A stretch of DNA of 64,000 nucleotides from Cannabis sativa (GCF_029168945.1 NC_083601.1:36135660-36199659), one strand, 5' to 3'. Shown: positions 12,322 to 23,486, counted from the stretch's first letter. Translations and numbers: made by a program. Notes: generated from the letters alone by a model not told the origin.

Positions 12322-14063
12322 TGTAACGCCCTAATCTATAGGAACGCCACGTGTGTGAATTTATAAAACTAGTTTAATACTAATATAGTAATTAATTATT
12401 AAAAACTGTGAGGATAATAAAAACTTGACTAAAATAAAACACTAAAAACGGACATTATAACGGCAGTAAAAAGGAGTTCCGGAAATCCCTGTTATAAAAG
12501 ATTTATCCAAAAGACGATATACAACAACAGTTCAAAATACAATTCAAAATACAGCAGACACAAGACACAGCCAGTCTAAAACAACTCCTGTCAACTCAAC
12601 ACGCAAGCTGGTGGGGTCAATATGTACATTGCTGGAGAAGACCGCCATCTCATGGTTGTTCTAACTTTGCCTTGCCCTTACCTGCGCCACAAAGCACCCG
12701 TGAGTCACATAGGCTCAGCAAGAAAAGTAATAAAGAAGAATACATTAAATAGCCAATTATACATTTCATTATCACAAAATGATTAAACTATAACATTCAA
12801 CAGTAGGTAATATAATCAATCACATGCATAGAAACAGATATGCTCATATATTTGTATTGCCTAATCAAGCAAGCCCGTGTCATAATGCAATATCATATAT
12901 AATATCATTGCATCACCTAATCAGGTGAGCCCGTGCCACAACTTGACGCTAATATATCGCATCGCCTAATCAGACGATCTCGTACCTACGCTCGGTACTC
13001 ATCATATGCCACTGACGCCCGTACCTTTGCCTGGTACGTCGCCAGATGTATTGCATCACCTAATCAGGTGAGCCCATATATCGTGTCCATAGTATCATTA
13101 CATTATCATTGCCTAATTAGACAATCGATAATTTCAGAACATGTCATGCCATGTGGTACATTATACTTTTCTTACCTCAAGTTCCGGATCAGGTATGTTG
13201 GCCGACCTGCTTGGAGAACGATCGATAATCTTGGGCCCTATGTCATAACAATAGTAAATCAATAAGTGTTTATCCCAAAACACCACTTAACACTCGCGTA
13301 AGACAATCTAGGATTTTCTACCAAACTCTGTGGTATAATACACTAAAATAAAACTTATATTTTGGCTCTAAAATATACACCATATTGTAGAGCTCGTCGC
13401 AAGCTTCGAAACGGTATATAGAACGTCCAAAATAGACACCCGAGTGAAAAGTTATGATAAAAATACGATTTCTGATTTCCTATGAATTTCTAAAAACTAT
13501 GAAACACGAAAATCTCAATTTTCGCACTCACCGAAACACTACCAAAACTTATCCAAATCACTCCAAACTTCACAGGGCACATATATACCATGAATACTAT
13601 CATTCTTATGTAACAGAAGTTAAAATCGAGCCTTTAAATGGAAAACGCCATTAACGCTCGGACTAAGCTTTAAAAAGTTCCAAACTCGATTTCTAACCCA
13701 AAACTACTTCAATTTCAACAAGAAAACATCGGAACTAGTCCCATGACTACCCGAGAACAATCTTATAAGGTCAGAACCTTCATAACTATTCTAATTCACA
13801 AAACCCCTATACGAAACCAATTGTTATTAAACTTAAAACGAAATTAAACCTTACCTTAAGCTTCTCCGCTCTGAGGATTCGCTATCCTGCTACTACCGGA
13901 GCTTAGATCGCTAAGTTTTGGATTGAAAATCAAAGAAAATGGATATAAAAAGAGAAAATTTGATTGAAGGGGGAGAAACGAGGGTTCGTCTCTGTTCGTT
14001 CTCTGATAAGTTATATATATAACTTAATATATATATAAACGTATTCTAAATTTTTTAACGTTA

Positions 14064-14096
<33 letters not shown>

Positions 14097-14527
14097 TAAT
14101 ATTAATAAAAATTTTATTATTAATAATTATTTTATTATTTCTTAGTTACTAAGAAACTTTTACTTATAGGGCGCTACATTAAATTCTACATACTCCTAAT
14201 TACCCCAATACTTATATTATCAACTTATCAAAATATTCTCATTAATTCTATCAATTAAGCCTGTTATGACATTTCTGGCCCCCGATCGAGTCTCCAAGGT
14301 TGTCAAACCTGAAAATATTTTTATTCCACATATAGTTCATATTACATTCACACATACTATATAAATCTCCGTAATTTAAAAATCACGCTTATTTATCCAC
14401 TTATAGCAAATTTAAAATTTTATGTTGAACTAAATTAGTTGGATTATCATCCCACTCATTACCTGGTTAACTCATAATATAAATATAAACCCTAATTATT
14501 AATTATTAAGCTTATTGGGATATTACA
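12322..14527 (-). repeat. Right outer LTR of chromovirus array (LTR-c)
   Basis: Full 2.2-kb LTR, TG...CA, the 5' LTR of copy 2 and of the whole array. Its right border at 14527 cuts the copia element beyond it. The 5 bases after the border (GCTTT) should be the target-site duplication, but the matching left copy lies outside the window. Confidence 0.95.
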
Positions 14528-14596
14528 GCTTTGAACATCCACTATCCAAGAACCATAAGCTTTGGCTCTTTCTTGTTGATTCCTACAAAAACAAAT
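14528..14596 (-). pseudogene. SIRE-like copia pol, truncated in protease
   Basis: On the minus strand this short piece encodes WFLDSGCSK, the copia protease active-site stretch (the D-S-G triad), and stops at 14528 because the chromovirus array begins there. It is in a different frame from the upstream gag, and a TAG directly precedes it in the pol frame. The rest of pol should lie left of the window, beyond the chromovirus array. Confidence 0.85.
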
Positions 14597-16255
14597 TCAT
14601 TTGTTGGCTTTTGGTACCCATATAACTTTGGGTCCATTCATGTTAGTTCTAGAACCCTTTGGTACCCATTTAGTCTTGCCTAGATATGCAAATTTCTTTA
14701 CATGACAATAGGAAATAGTATGACCATCTCGGTTACAATATGTGCATGTAAAGTGAGGTAGACTAGATGATTTCACAAAAAAGTTTCTCAAAAATTTTTG
14801 TTTCTTACTAGGATCATAGCCAATACCATTTTTTGAAAAACCACATGATTGGTTTCCCACCATGAGATCATAGCCTTCCTTACCTCTAGTGAAGGTATAT
14901 ATGTCATTTTTTAGGCTTCTCACATGGGCTTTCAAATCAATAATTTCTTTCTTATGTGAAGCACATGTAGCACATTGAGATTTAGCTATAAGTTCTTTTT
15001 CATTTATTTTCAAAATCTCAATTTCTTTTAAAAGCATGTTGGTCTTTTCTCTAAGGGTTTGGTTTTTAACAAGCAATTTACCAAAATCATCAAATAGTTC
15101 CTTAAATGAATTAGACAACTCATCATATGACATATCTAAGTTATCATCATCATTTTCACTATCACAATCATTTTGGTTAGAAATGCTTACCCCATCATCA
15201 AGTGCCATCATGCACATGTTTGCCACTTCATTCTTTCCTTCTTCTTCGGAGTCCTCTTCGTCACTATTGAGCCAATCCGCCAACATTGCCCTTCCTTTGT
15301 ATTTGTTCTTCTTTCTCATTGGACAATCCATCTTCATATGTCCGGGCTTCTTGCACTCAAAGCAAATTGGTGGATCATCTTTGCTTTTTCTTTCTTTTGA
15401 GTCACTCCCTCTTTGTGGCCTCTTCCCAAAGTTCTTTTTGAATTTCATGAACTTTTTGTATTTCTTAGAGAAGAGTGCCAAGTCCTCCATGTCACTACAT
15501 AGACTTTCCTCATCTTCTTCACTAATGGCATGGGAGGAGGAAGACTTGAATGCAATAGTCTTCTTTTTCTTCTCAACTTCCTCTTCTTCTTGAGCACTCA
15601 TGAAAATTTCATGGTTCATGAGTGAGCCAATTAGTTCTTCCAAGGGAAGTGTTGAGAGATCCTTGGCTTCTTGAATGGCAACCACCTTTCCTTGATAAGC
15701 CTTGGTGAGACTTCTCAAAATCTTGGTCACCATATCCTTTTGAGTAAGTACCTTGCCAAGAGAGTTCAAACCATTAGTAATTGTAGTGAAGCGAGTATAC
15801 ATATTAGCAATGGTTTCATCCGATTTCATCTTAAAGTTCTCATATTGAGTGGAATAAATTTGAATTTTAGTTTCCTTCATAGCACTAGTTCCTTGATGAG
15901 TAACTTCAAGCATTTTCCACATATCATAAGCGGTAGAGGCTTGTTCAATATTTTTAAAAATATCTCTATCCAAACCACATATAAGAGCATATTTAGCTTT
16001 AGCATTTTTAGAAAGCATTTTCTTATCATTTTCATCATATGCTTCATAAGTCTTAATTACTTCAACACCATTTATGACATGTTTAGCAACATAAGGACCA
16101 CTAGACACAATATGCCACAAATCATAGTCAATAGATTGAAGGTAAGTTTCCATTCTAATTTTCCAATAAGGAAAATCTACTCCATTGAAGTATGGTGCTC
16201 TATTTGTGCTAAAACCTTCTAACATGTTATTTTGTGAATTACTTGGAAACGCCAT
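14597..16255 (-). CDS. SIRE-like copia gag
   Basis: A 552-residue open gag frame. The N-terminal part (FNGVDFPYWKIRMETYL) is the copia gag UBN2-type capsid. An acidic linker follows. One CCHC knuckle C-FE-C-KKPG-H-MKMD-C lies about residue 298, and a coiled-coil-rich region and a second Cys/His cluster (C-TY-C...H...C) near residue 510 follow. Length, long LTR and gag type fit the SIRE/Maximus lineage. The frame is uninterrupted, so this element was young when split. The gag stop (TGA, 14597-14599) falls 17 bases before the readable pol frame, which is offset relative to gag. The ATG lies about 40 bases from the primer site. Confidence 0.88.
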   Translation of the reverse strand: MAFPSNSQNNMLEGFSTNRAPYFNGVDFPYWKIRMETYLQSIDYDLWHIVSSGPYVAKHVINGVEVIKTYEAYDENDKKMLSKNAKAKYALICGLDRDIFKNIEQASTAYDMWKMLEVTHQGTSAMKETKIQIYSTQYENFKMKSDETIANMYTRFTTITNGLNSLGKVLTQKDMVTKILRSLTKAYQGKVVAIQEAKDLSTLPLEELIGSLMNHEIFMSAQEEEEVEKKKKTIAFKSSSSHAISEEDEESLCSDMEDLALFSKKYKKFMKFKKNFGKRPQRGSDSKERKSKDDPPICFECKKPGHMKMDCPMRKKNKYKGRAMLADWLNSDEEDSEEEGKNEVANMCMMALDDGVSISNQNDCDSENDDDNLDMSYDELSNSFKELFDDFGKLLVKNQTLREKTNMLLKEIEILKINEKELIAKSQCATCASHKKEIIDLKAHVRSLKNDIYTFTRGKEGYDLMVGNQSCGFSKNGIGYDPSKKQKFLRNFFVKSSSLPHFTCTYCNRDGHTISYCHVKKFAYLGKTKWVPKGSRTNMNGPKVIWVPKANK

Positions 16256-16295
16256 GCTCTAGATTGTGAAATCTAATCAAATAATTTGAGCCCTT

Positions 16296-16307
16296 GCTCT
16301 GATACCA
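16296..16307 (-). other. Primer binding site of SIRE-like element
   Basis: TGGTATCAGAGC on the minus strand, two bases from the LTR border at 16310. Complementary to initiator tRNA-Met. Confidence 0.93.
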
Positions 16308-17002
16308 ATTGTTAGCCCAAGATATGTTTCCAAGAGGGGTGAATTGGAAATTTAAACTAATTTCGGAAAATTAAAACTTTTAACACAAAATTATGCAATT
16401 AGTCAATTAATCAAGTAAAGGCAAGTAGTATGGCAAGCAATAAATTAAGACAAATAATTAAACTTGTAAAGTAAAGAGTTTAAGGATTAGAAAATGCAAA
16501 CTCTCGATTTTTACAAGGTTCGGTAGAACTATGCCACCTAGTCCTTGGTCTTCAAAGCTATGGACCTAGCTTTGAGTTCCAATATCGAGCCAAGTTAACG
16601 GGCTTGACTAACCCTTACAACCGGGAAATTTTCACCAAGGTATTTCCAAACCTCTTACAATAGTTTCGCACCCCCGAGGACTATTAACCTCTTTCTCGGA
16701 TTGTTAAAGTGCCAATCTCACTATTTCCGGGTTGTTTACAAAACCGGTGCCAACCTCACCTCAATCACAATATGGAAATGTGTTTGATATACAAGCTAAA
16801 ATCACTCTAGAAATATGATGATACAATGGAAACCTAGAGTGAAAAGCAAGCACACTTAAGATGAATAAAATCAAATTTTGGCTCAAAGTGTGTGAAATGT
16901 GTTGGTTTGGATTTCAAACTTAGAAGCTCCTTAATCTCACTTAGAAAGGTTAGATATATGTAATAAATGCTCAACCAACTTATTTTTTGAAAGAAAAATC
17001 GA

Positions 17003-17012
17003 GTTTATATAG
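17003..17012 (-). promoter_or_regulatory. TATA box of SIRE-like LTR promoter
   Basis: Minus-strand CTATATAAAC within the LTR, about 770 bases from the LTR 5' border. It lies downstream of the TTGAC array and CCGGAATTCCGG palindromes, in a plausible U3 promoter position. Confidence 0.6.
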
Positions 17013-17076
17013 TGTTTGATGAAAAACTAGCCGTTTATAGCCGTTAGCACGTTTCCCGAGGTGGGGTCAGCCATGA

Positions 17077-17152
17077 ACCGGAAGTCCGGATGGGAACCGG
17101 AATTCCGGATTGATTGCAACCGGAATTCCGGTTGCCATCCGGAATTCCGGAT
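17077..17152 (-). promoter_or_regulatory. CCGGAATTCCGG palindrome cluster in LTR
   Basis: Three perfect or near-perfect copies of a CCGGAATTCCGG-type palindrome plus one degenerate copy (CCGGAAGTCCGG) in 76 bases, separated by short linkers. They lie 65-150 bases upstream of the LTR TATA motif in the element's orientation. They may be protein-binding sites or a structured U3 repeat. Confidence 0.65.
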
Positions 17153-17492
17153 GACTGACCAGTGGCAAAAGTGCCAATTTTCGGGACTTAAACGCGCATA
17201 ACTTCTTACTCGATTATCCGATTTCAGAAATTCCAACTTTGTTCTCTTAGTTAAACAAAATGTAATTTAGAAATTCAATCAAAAAATTTTTTGAACTATC
17301 GTGTGAGAAAACTTGTTGCACAAGTTAGTGAATGGGCCAAAATTCAAATTTATAAAAACTTAGTGTGCTATGCAAATCACTTTAACAAGACTAAATTAGA
17401 TTTATACCATTTAATTTTGAGTAGTCTTGATGTAGATGAGCCTCCTAGCTTGATTTGCATGTTTTTGATCCCAAGTTGATTTTTCCCGAGAG

Positions 17493-17543
17493 TTGACCTT
17501 GACTTTGACTTTGACTTTGACTTTCGGGTTGACTTTTTGACTT
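17493..17543 (-). promoter_or_regulatory. TTGAC (W-box core) tandem array in LTR
   Basis: Seven TTGAC cores in about 51 bases on the plus strand, built from a TTTGACT-type repeat. TTGAC is the core of W-box elements bound by WRKY factors. The array is in the U3 part of the LTR, about 480-540 bases upstream of the TATA motif in element orientation. Confidence 0.6.
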
Positions 17544-17781
17544 TGGGATTTTGAAGACCTCTTTTGAATAGGGTCTTGAGTTGTTGATCCCTTGATGAAT
17601 CTTTTGCTCTTGATATTCTTGTTGAGTCCATTTAGTGTTGCTTTTAAAAGTTTGGTAAAAATACCAAAATATTTATTTTCTCTTTTAAATTTGCTACAAA
17701 ATCAATAAATCATTAGTAACAAATAATAATCAAATATTTGCTAATCATCAAAACAAGGAGATCGAAAAGTTTGAGTTAACA

Positions 17782-18914
17782 CAATTTATAACACTATGTA
17801 CAACTGTAAGAATTTATTCAAATGTGAAACATTGTTATAAAAGTTTTACTCTTACCAACAGTTCCACAGCCTGATAACTCATAAGCTTGCATGCTTACCT
17901 TTCTCCACTAATGTTGACAGTATTCTTTGGAATCGTTAGGTCTTTTCAAGGCTTTAGGTAATATGGCTCAGATATTCAGGGATAGGCAAAAGACAATTTT
18001 GGCTAAAGATATCATAAGCACACAAACAGAACCCACAAGCTTCTTACTTTTCTTTTTCTAAGATCTCATAATATTCCCTGAATTTACCAAGATTGATAGA
18101 AGACATCTCTATTATTTTTCAACATCACTGAAATTTTTTTCTTTTTTTTTTCACACATATTTTTACTTTTTATTATATTTTTTTTTCATCATATTCCATT
18201 TTTTTTTCAGTGACATTGAATTACACAATTTTTTTTTTTTTTTGCTCTTCTCAATCTTACAAGTTTTTCTCCCTCTCACTATTTCCTCACACTAAATGTT
18301 TCTCCTCCCCCAAACTAATTATGTAGCTTATGATATCATGGATAACATGGTGAAGAAAAATTAATAGTGTGGTTGCAATTTTTCAAATCGATGGGTGAAA
18401 AACATAACAGGTTTAGGCTCAAAAGGTTAACTAGGGATACACATTACTACGGTAGGCTTGAAAGGCTCAAACTATCCAACAAATGCCTAAGTCATATTCC
18501 AATTGAACACTATCAAGGATTTCGTCTCAAAAGAATAAACATGCAAGTTCTAAGCTATCCTGTCAATATTACCACAAACCATAGTAAAACAATTATAACA
18601 ATTTTCACAGATTGAGTATTTGCAGATAAACACAGGTTTCTATGCATCCAAACTAATCCAAAGAGTTAACAGAATCAAGCACACAGTTATTTTACAATTT
18701 CAGATCACATCACACTAATCAGCAGCACACAATTATCTTCTAGCTTATTGCCATTCCTTAACTAAAACAAAAAAAAAAACTAAAACAGATAATTAAAATG
18801 CATAAATTAAAGTGCAGAATTTAAAAATTTTAAGTCTCTCCCCCCAAACTAAATATGACATTGTCCCCAATGTGCTATTATACTCAAGGTGAGAAGGACT
18901 TACCTGAACCCCCA
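17782..18914 (-). mobile_element. 3' non-coding part of Athila/Tat-like element
   Basis: No coding frame. On the minus strand it carries two copies of an AGTTTGGGGG-type purine motif (near 18303-18318 and 18833-18852) and the conserved CATTGGGGACAATGT string (18855-18874) typical of the region between coding part and 3' LTR of Athila-type elements. It also has long T tracts (18120-18245). The SIRE-like copia element interrupts it at 17782, so its remaining 3' part and 3' LTR must lie left of the window. Confidence 0.7.
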
Positions 18915-21290
18915 TCAGACGGGGTTGGGCGGACCCTTTTCATCCAAAAGAGCCCTCGTACTAAATGAAGAAAATTTACCACCAATCGTGTTGATTTTAG
19001 AGTTTCGCACAAGAGTAAGCTCACCTTCAGAACTACCACACATCAATCTTTTCCAATGACGCCGAATCGTTCGAAGTCGCTCTTTAGGCTTTGCTTTCTT
19101 CTTATCAGCTTTAACAAAAGAACCCTTCACCATCTCAATCTTGCAACAGGTAGGAATGTCGGTTGGGGCAAAAACATTAAAATTGACCTCTTCATCTTGC
19201 ACTCTCAACTTTAACTCTCCATTTTGAACATCTATTAATGCTCGGCCTGTGGCTAAGAATGGTCTTCCCAAAATAATGGGAATAGTTGAATCTTCCTCCA
19301 TATCAAGAATTAGGAAATCAGCAGGAAAGATAAACTTACCAACCTTCACCAGTACATCTTCAATTATCCCACGAGGATGAGTCAAAGAACGATCTGCTAG
19401 TTGTAAAGTCACTGTTGTGGGCTTTGCTTTTCCCAATCCTAGCCTTTTGAAGACAGACAAGGGCATTAGATTAATGCTTGCTCCCAGATCACATAGAGCT
19501 TTAGTTTCCACCGAACCCCCTATAGAGCATGGAATATTGAAACTACCCGGATCTTTAAGCTTGGGCGGTAGTTTCTTTTGCAAAATGGCGCTACACTCCT
19601 CAGTTAATGCCACTGTTTCATAGTCCTCCAATTTTCTCTTCTTAGACAATATCTCCTTTATGAACTTCACATAACGGGGCATTTGCTCCAAGGCTTCAGC
19701 AAAAGGAATGTTGATGTGTAGTCTTTTAAAGACCTCTAGGAATTTTGTGAACTGCTTGTCTAGATTGGTCTTTCGGAGTCTCTGAGGATAGGGTATTTTC
19801 ACATGATGATCAATATTGATTGGTGGAGACTGCTGTGGTGGTGCTGGACTATCAGTAATCTTCTTATCTGATGATGCTTGAGTTGGTGCTGTTTGATCTT
19901 TAATCTCTTCATCCACTGGTTGTATCATCTCAGGCCCATCATATTTCTTTCCACTCCTTAAGGAAATTGCTTTACATTGCTCTTTTCCTTTTGCATCATT
20001 AGTGCTAGGTGAATTTCCTTGAGCTTGTTTTTCCACTTGAGTAGTCAATTGTTCCATTTGAGTTTCTAGAGTTTTAATAGAGGCTCTAGTTTCCATCATG
20101 AATTGGAGCAATAAATCAGCTTGGATAGTGGAGCCTCCACTAGAACTTTGTTGTTGCAGCTGTTGTTGGTTTTGTTGGGGCTGGTTTCTCTGCTGGTAGA
20201 ACCCCTGTTGGTTGTGCCCATAATTATTGTTTTGGGAATAGTTTCCAATGGCTTTTGCTTGATCCATTGGCAAATCATCCACATCTGCCTGACACTAAGA
20301 AAAGTGATGGGGACCTCCACATATCTCACAAACCACTTGAGCTTGTTTGGCTTGCACTGCGATTAGCTTTGTCAATGCCTCAACCTGAGCTGTCAGCTTT
20401 GTAATGGCATCCACCTCTAGCACACCAGCTACCTTCTTAGTTTGACTCCTTTCAGTTGGCCACTGCTGATTGTTTAGAGCCATCTCCTCCAATAGATCAT
20501 AAGCCTCATTAGCACTCTTTCTCATAAAGGCTCCACCAGCTGCTGCATCTATCAGGGTTCTAGTGTTACCAACCAACCCGTTATAGAAATTGTGGACCAG
20601 TATCCACTTCTCTATACCATGATGAGGGCACTTTCTGATCAGATCTTTAAACCTCTCCCAAGCCTCATAGAGAGATTCATTATCTTGTTGGCAGAAGTTA
20701 TTTATTTATCCTCGCAACTTGGCTGACTTTGCTGGAGGGAAGTACTTTGACAGAAATTTCGTGGCTAAGTCATTCCAAGTGGCAATAGAGTTGGGTGGCA
20801 GGGAATTCAGCCAACTCTTGGCTCTTTCTCTAAGTGAGAATGGAAACAGTCTCAGACGTATGGCATCATCACTAACTCCATTGAATTTAAAAGTCTCACA
20901 AAGTTCCATGAAGTTTGAGAGATGCAGATTAGGGTCTTCTGAAAGGAGTCCACCAAACTGGACTGAAGACTGCACCATCTGGAGTATGGCAGGCTTGATT
21001 TCAAAGTTGTTAGCCTCCACTGCCGGTGGCCTAATACATGACTGAGCCCTTGTGAGAGTAGGGAGAATATAATCTCTCAAGCTACGGCCATTAGCTTGAT
21101 CTTCAACGGCACCTCCATTATTACCGTTGTTGCCTCCATTCTTAGCATTATTAGCGTTTTCAGCCATGATCTCTGGTGTTTCAGCAGTTGCTGAAACTCT
21201 TTCTTGCCTCTTGTTCCTCCTGTTACTCCTACAAGTCTTCTCGATTTCAGGATCAACGGGCAATACAACTGCTTGCCCTTGGCGGCGCAT
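18915..21290 (-). pseudogene. Athila/Tat-like gag-protease, two in-frame stops
   Basis: One continuous frame of 792 codons broken by TAA at 20706-20708 and TAG at 20295-20297. The N-terminal part (20709-21290) is Ty3-type gag capsid ([16 protein letters not shown]). The middle part holds a zinc-knuckle-like CEICGGPH segment, and the TAG falls inside it. The C-terminal part (18915-20282) has a Gln-rich segment and an aspartic protease with the DLGASINLMP active-site motif followed by IILGRPFLATG. The frame ends about 65 residues after protease. No RT, RNase H or integrase follows, so this is a gag-protease-only, non-autonomous derivative. The TAG is consistent with a CAG to TAG change at a CHG site. 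Confidence 0.88.
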
Positions 21291-21412
21291 GCACTCAAAA
21301 TACCTAAAATAGATAAAAGCAGTACTGCAAGAAACAGGTTAGAAATTCAGCAAGAGAAATAAACCAAAGTAGAAGTTAGTATAATTTTGTGTAATATTAA
21401 TCTTTAAACAAT

Positions 21413-21430
21413 TCTCCGGCAATGGCGCCA
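21413..21430 (-). other. Primer binding site, Asp tRNA type
   Basis: The minus strand starts TGGCGCCATTGCCGGAGA, the Athila/Tat-type primer site complementary to the 3' end of tRNA-Asp. Six bases separate it from the LTR border at 21437. Confidence 0.85.
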
Positions 21431-21436
21431 AAAACT

Positions 21437-22711
21437 TGTTGCGAAAATTATTAATTACTACGCAAGTGCACGCAATCAAGTAGTATACTCACGCAAGTGA
21501 GGTCGAACCACAGGGAATTGGATTAATTACTACTAAACTATACTTATAATTCTATTTGGCAAATCAAAAGTATTTATGATTGAAAAAGGAAGAAAGAAAT
21601 TCAAGAAACTTAAAGGAACAAGTGAATATTAATCAAGATGAGAGAATAGGGAGACGAATCCTGTTGTTAAGTTACCAATGTTAATGTCTAATTGCTATCC
21701 TTCTCTTGAAGTGAATGACAAATTATAAATTAACCTAGCTCTTTTCAGATCTTCTAGGTTCTAAATCTCATGCTCTCTAATTAATCTCTTAATTAAACTA
21801 ACATGAAATCAGCATTAAGCAATAATCTAAATGTCACAAAGGCTATGTAAATACTTTCGTTTCACATCAAAACCTAGACTATCCAATTTTAGCATTCTCA
21901 ATTCTCACTTTTCAGATTTCGAATTGAGATCATAAAACATGTAAAAGGTGATCAATCTTGCACATGGAAATCAAACACAAATATGAATAGTGTTCACAAT
22001 GAAGATGGAGGAATGGCAATTATTCATTAACTAGGAAAAACTTAAACAACATTCATCATTCTCCCTAAATAGGAGTTTAGTTCAAAACATCCATAATCAA
22101 ATCCATAATTAACATTGAAATAGAAAAGAACATAGAAAAATTAAAGAGAAGAGAAAGAACTAGTTGAAGCAATTGATCCGGGTCGCCACAAGCCGCTCTT
22201 CTAGCATCCTCCTTTGTTTCTAGGGTTCTAATTCTGAATAATCCCTAATTTTCACGAACTCTCACTATTTAAACTAAGTCTCAACTTAAAAATTCGTGGA
22301 ATTACGAAACTGCCCAAAAATCTCGTCACTGGGGTCCCCGTCGCGACTGGCAAAGCTCCCGTCGCGACGGGATTAAACTTTGAAACTTCAAGATCCTCTC
22401 TGCCAGTTCCCGTCGCGACTGGCATGTTCCCCGTCGCGACGGGAGTAAACTTTGACTCCTTGAAAATCTCTCTGCCAGTTCCCGTCGCGACTGGCAAATT
22501 CCTCGTCGCGACTGGAACAGGCAGCGACACCAATCTTAGATTTTCTTCTTGATTCTTTCACAACTTTTCCTCAATTCTTGAACATACTTTCTTTAAATGC
22601 TCGAGGACCTGAAACCAAAGAATCAAGCGTAACATAGCCCTAAAACTAGAAACAAAGAGTGAAAACTAACCGAAAATATGACCCGAAACTTAGACTAATT
22701 TTAGCCTAACA
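21437..22711 (-). repeat. 5' LTR of Athila/Tat-like element
   Basis: About 1.28 kb with plus-strand start TGTTGCG and end CCTAACA. The inner border is fixed by the primer site. The outer border is inferred from the short inverted terminus and from the change to plain AT-rich sequence. A TATA-like motif (minus TTTAAATAG near 22265-22274) lies downstream of a TCGCGA palindrome array. Confidence 0.75.
22336..22515 (-). promoter_or_regulatory. CCCGTCGCGAC(T/G)GG palindrome array in LTR
   Basis: Six copies of a 14-base GC-rich unit with a TCGCGA palindromic core, spaced in alternating short and long intervals that also repeat (TTAAACTTTGA and CTCTGCCAGTTC linkers). It forms the only strongly GC-rich segment here and lies just upstream of the LTR TATA-like motif in element orientation. 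Confidence 0.7.
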
Positions 22712-23431
22712 AACCCCACCATGATCTTTCACTTTACCTGATACGTTAGCATACAACATTAAACATATGCAAATCATAACAACTACAATATATATATCGA
22801 TTCACTTAATTCATATTGTTTTTAAAATCTTACTCTCAGTATTATTGTATTATATACGCATTTATAATAATAAATTGTAAATTATATTCTAATACACAAT
22901 GAATTTAAATTTATGTAAATAAACACATACAACTACTATATGAAATAATCTTAACCCATTAACAACACAAAAATAACATAATTATTCTCGAGTCATCATT
23001 ATTTCAAAAAAATTCAAATACTATTTTATTTTAGATATTACAAATTTACAGTGCTATAATTAAAGATTAAAAATATTTTGCTATATGAGAGTGTTATGAT
23101 AAACAAGATCAGTTTGAACTTTATTTCCAAATAAAATCTTATCCTATATACGTTTGAATTATTTGATATAATCATTCAATTGTTATTTTGAATATAAAAT
23201 TGACAAGTTATTTATAAATTCCCAAATAGGGATTTTTATACTAGATGTCAAATTTGGTATCTTTTTTACATTTTTATTTATGTTTGGTCTTTTAAACTTT
23301 TTTATAAAATCTGGTTTTCAATTTTATTTTTTAAAAAGTTCTTTAATTACAGAAATATCTTTATTGTTTATGTCATCTTTCTCCCTCTTTTTCTCTCTCT
23401 TTTTTTTTTTCATTTTCTGTTTCTTCTCTTC

Positions 23432-23434
<3 letters not shown>
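22712..23434. other. AT-rich sequence, nothing recognised
   Basis: AT-rich DNA after the Athila-like LTR, with short homopolymer and TC-rich runs. No coding frame with recognisable protein content is present. Confidence 0.6.

Positions 23435-23484
<50 letters not shown>
23435..23484. repeat. (TC)25 microsatellite
   Basis: A 50-base uninterrupted TC dinucleotide run, directly after a T-rich/TC-rich segment. A short Leu/Ser-rich open frame over it is a repeat artefact. Confidence 0.95.

Positions 23485-23486
<2 letters not shown>

Larger units (their letters stand above)
16310..17781 (-). repeat. 5' LTR of SIRE-like copia element
   Basis: About 1.47 kb with matching short inverted termini (plus start TGTTAG, plus end GTTAACA). 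It lies upstream of the primer site and gag on the minus strand. It holds a TATA-type motif (minus CTATATAAAC near 17003-17012), a palindrome cluster and a TTGAC array. The bases just outside (CAATT, 17782) are the presumed target duplication, whose partner is outside the window. Confidence 0.9.

Noticed and set aside
15036..15593. 185-codon plus-strand frame
   Set aside because: Antisense shadow of the copia gag frame, Ser-rich from reverse reading of acidic codons.
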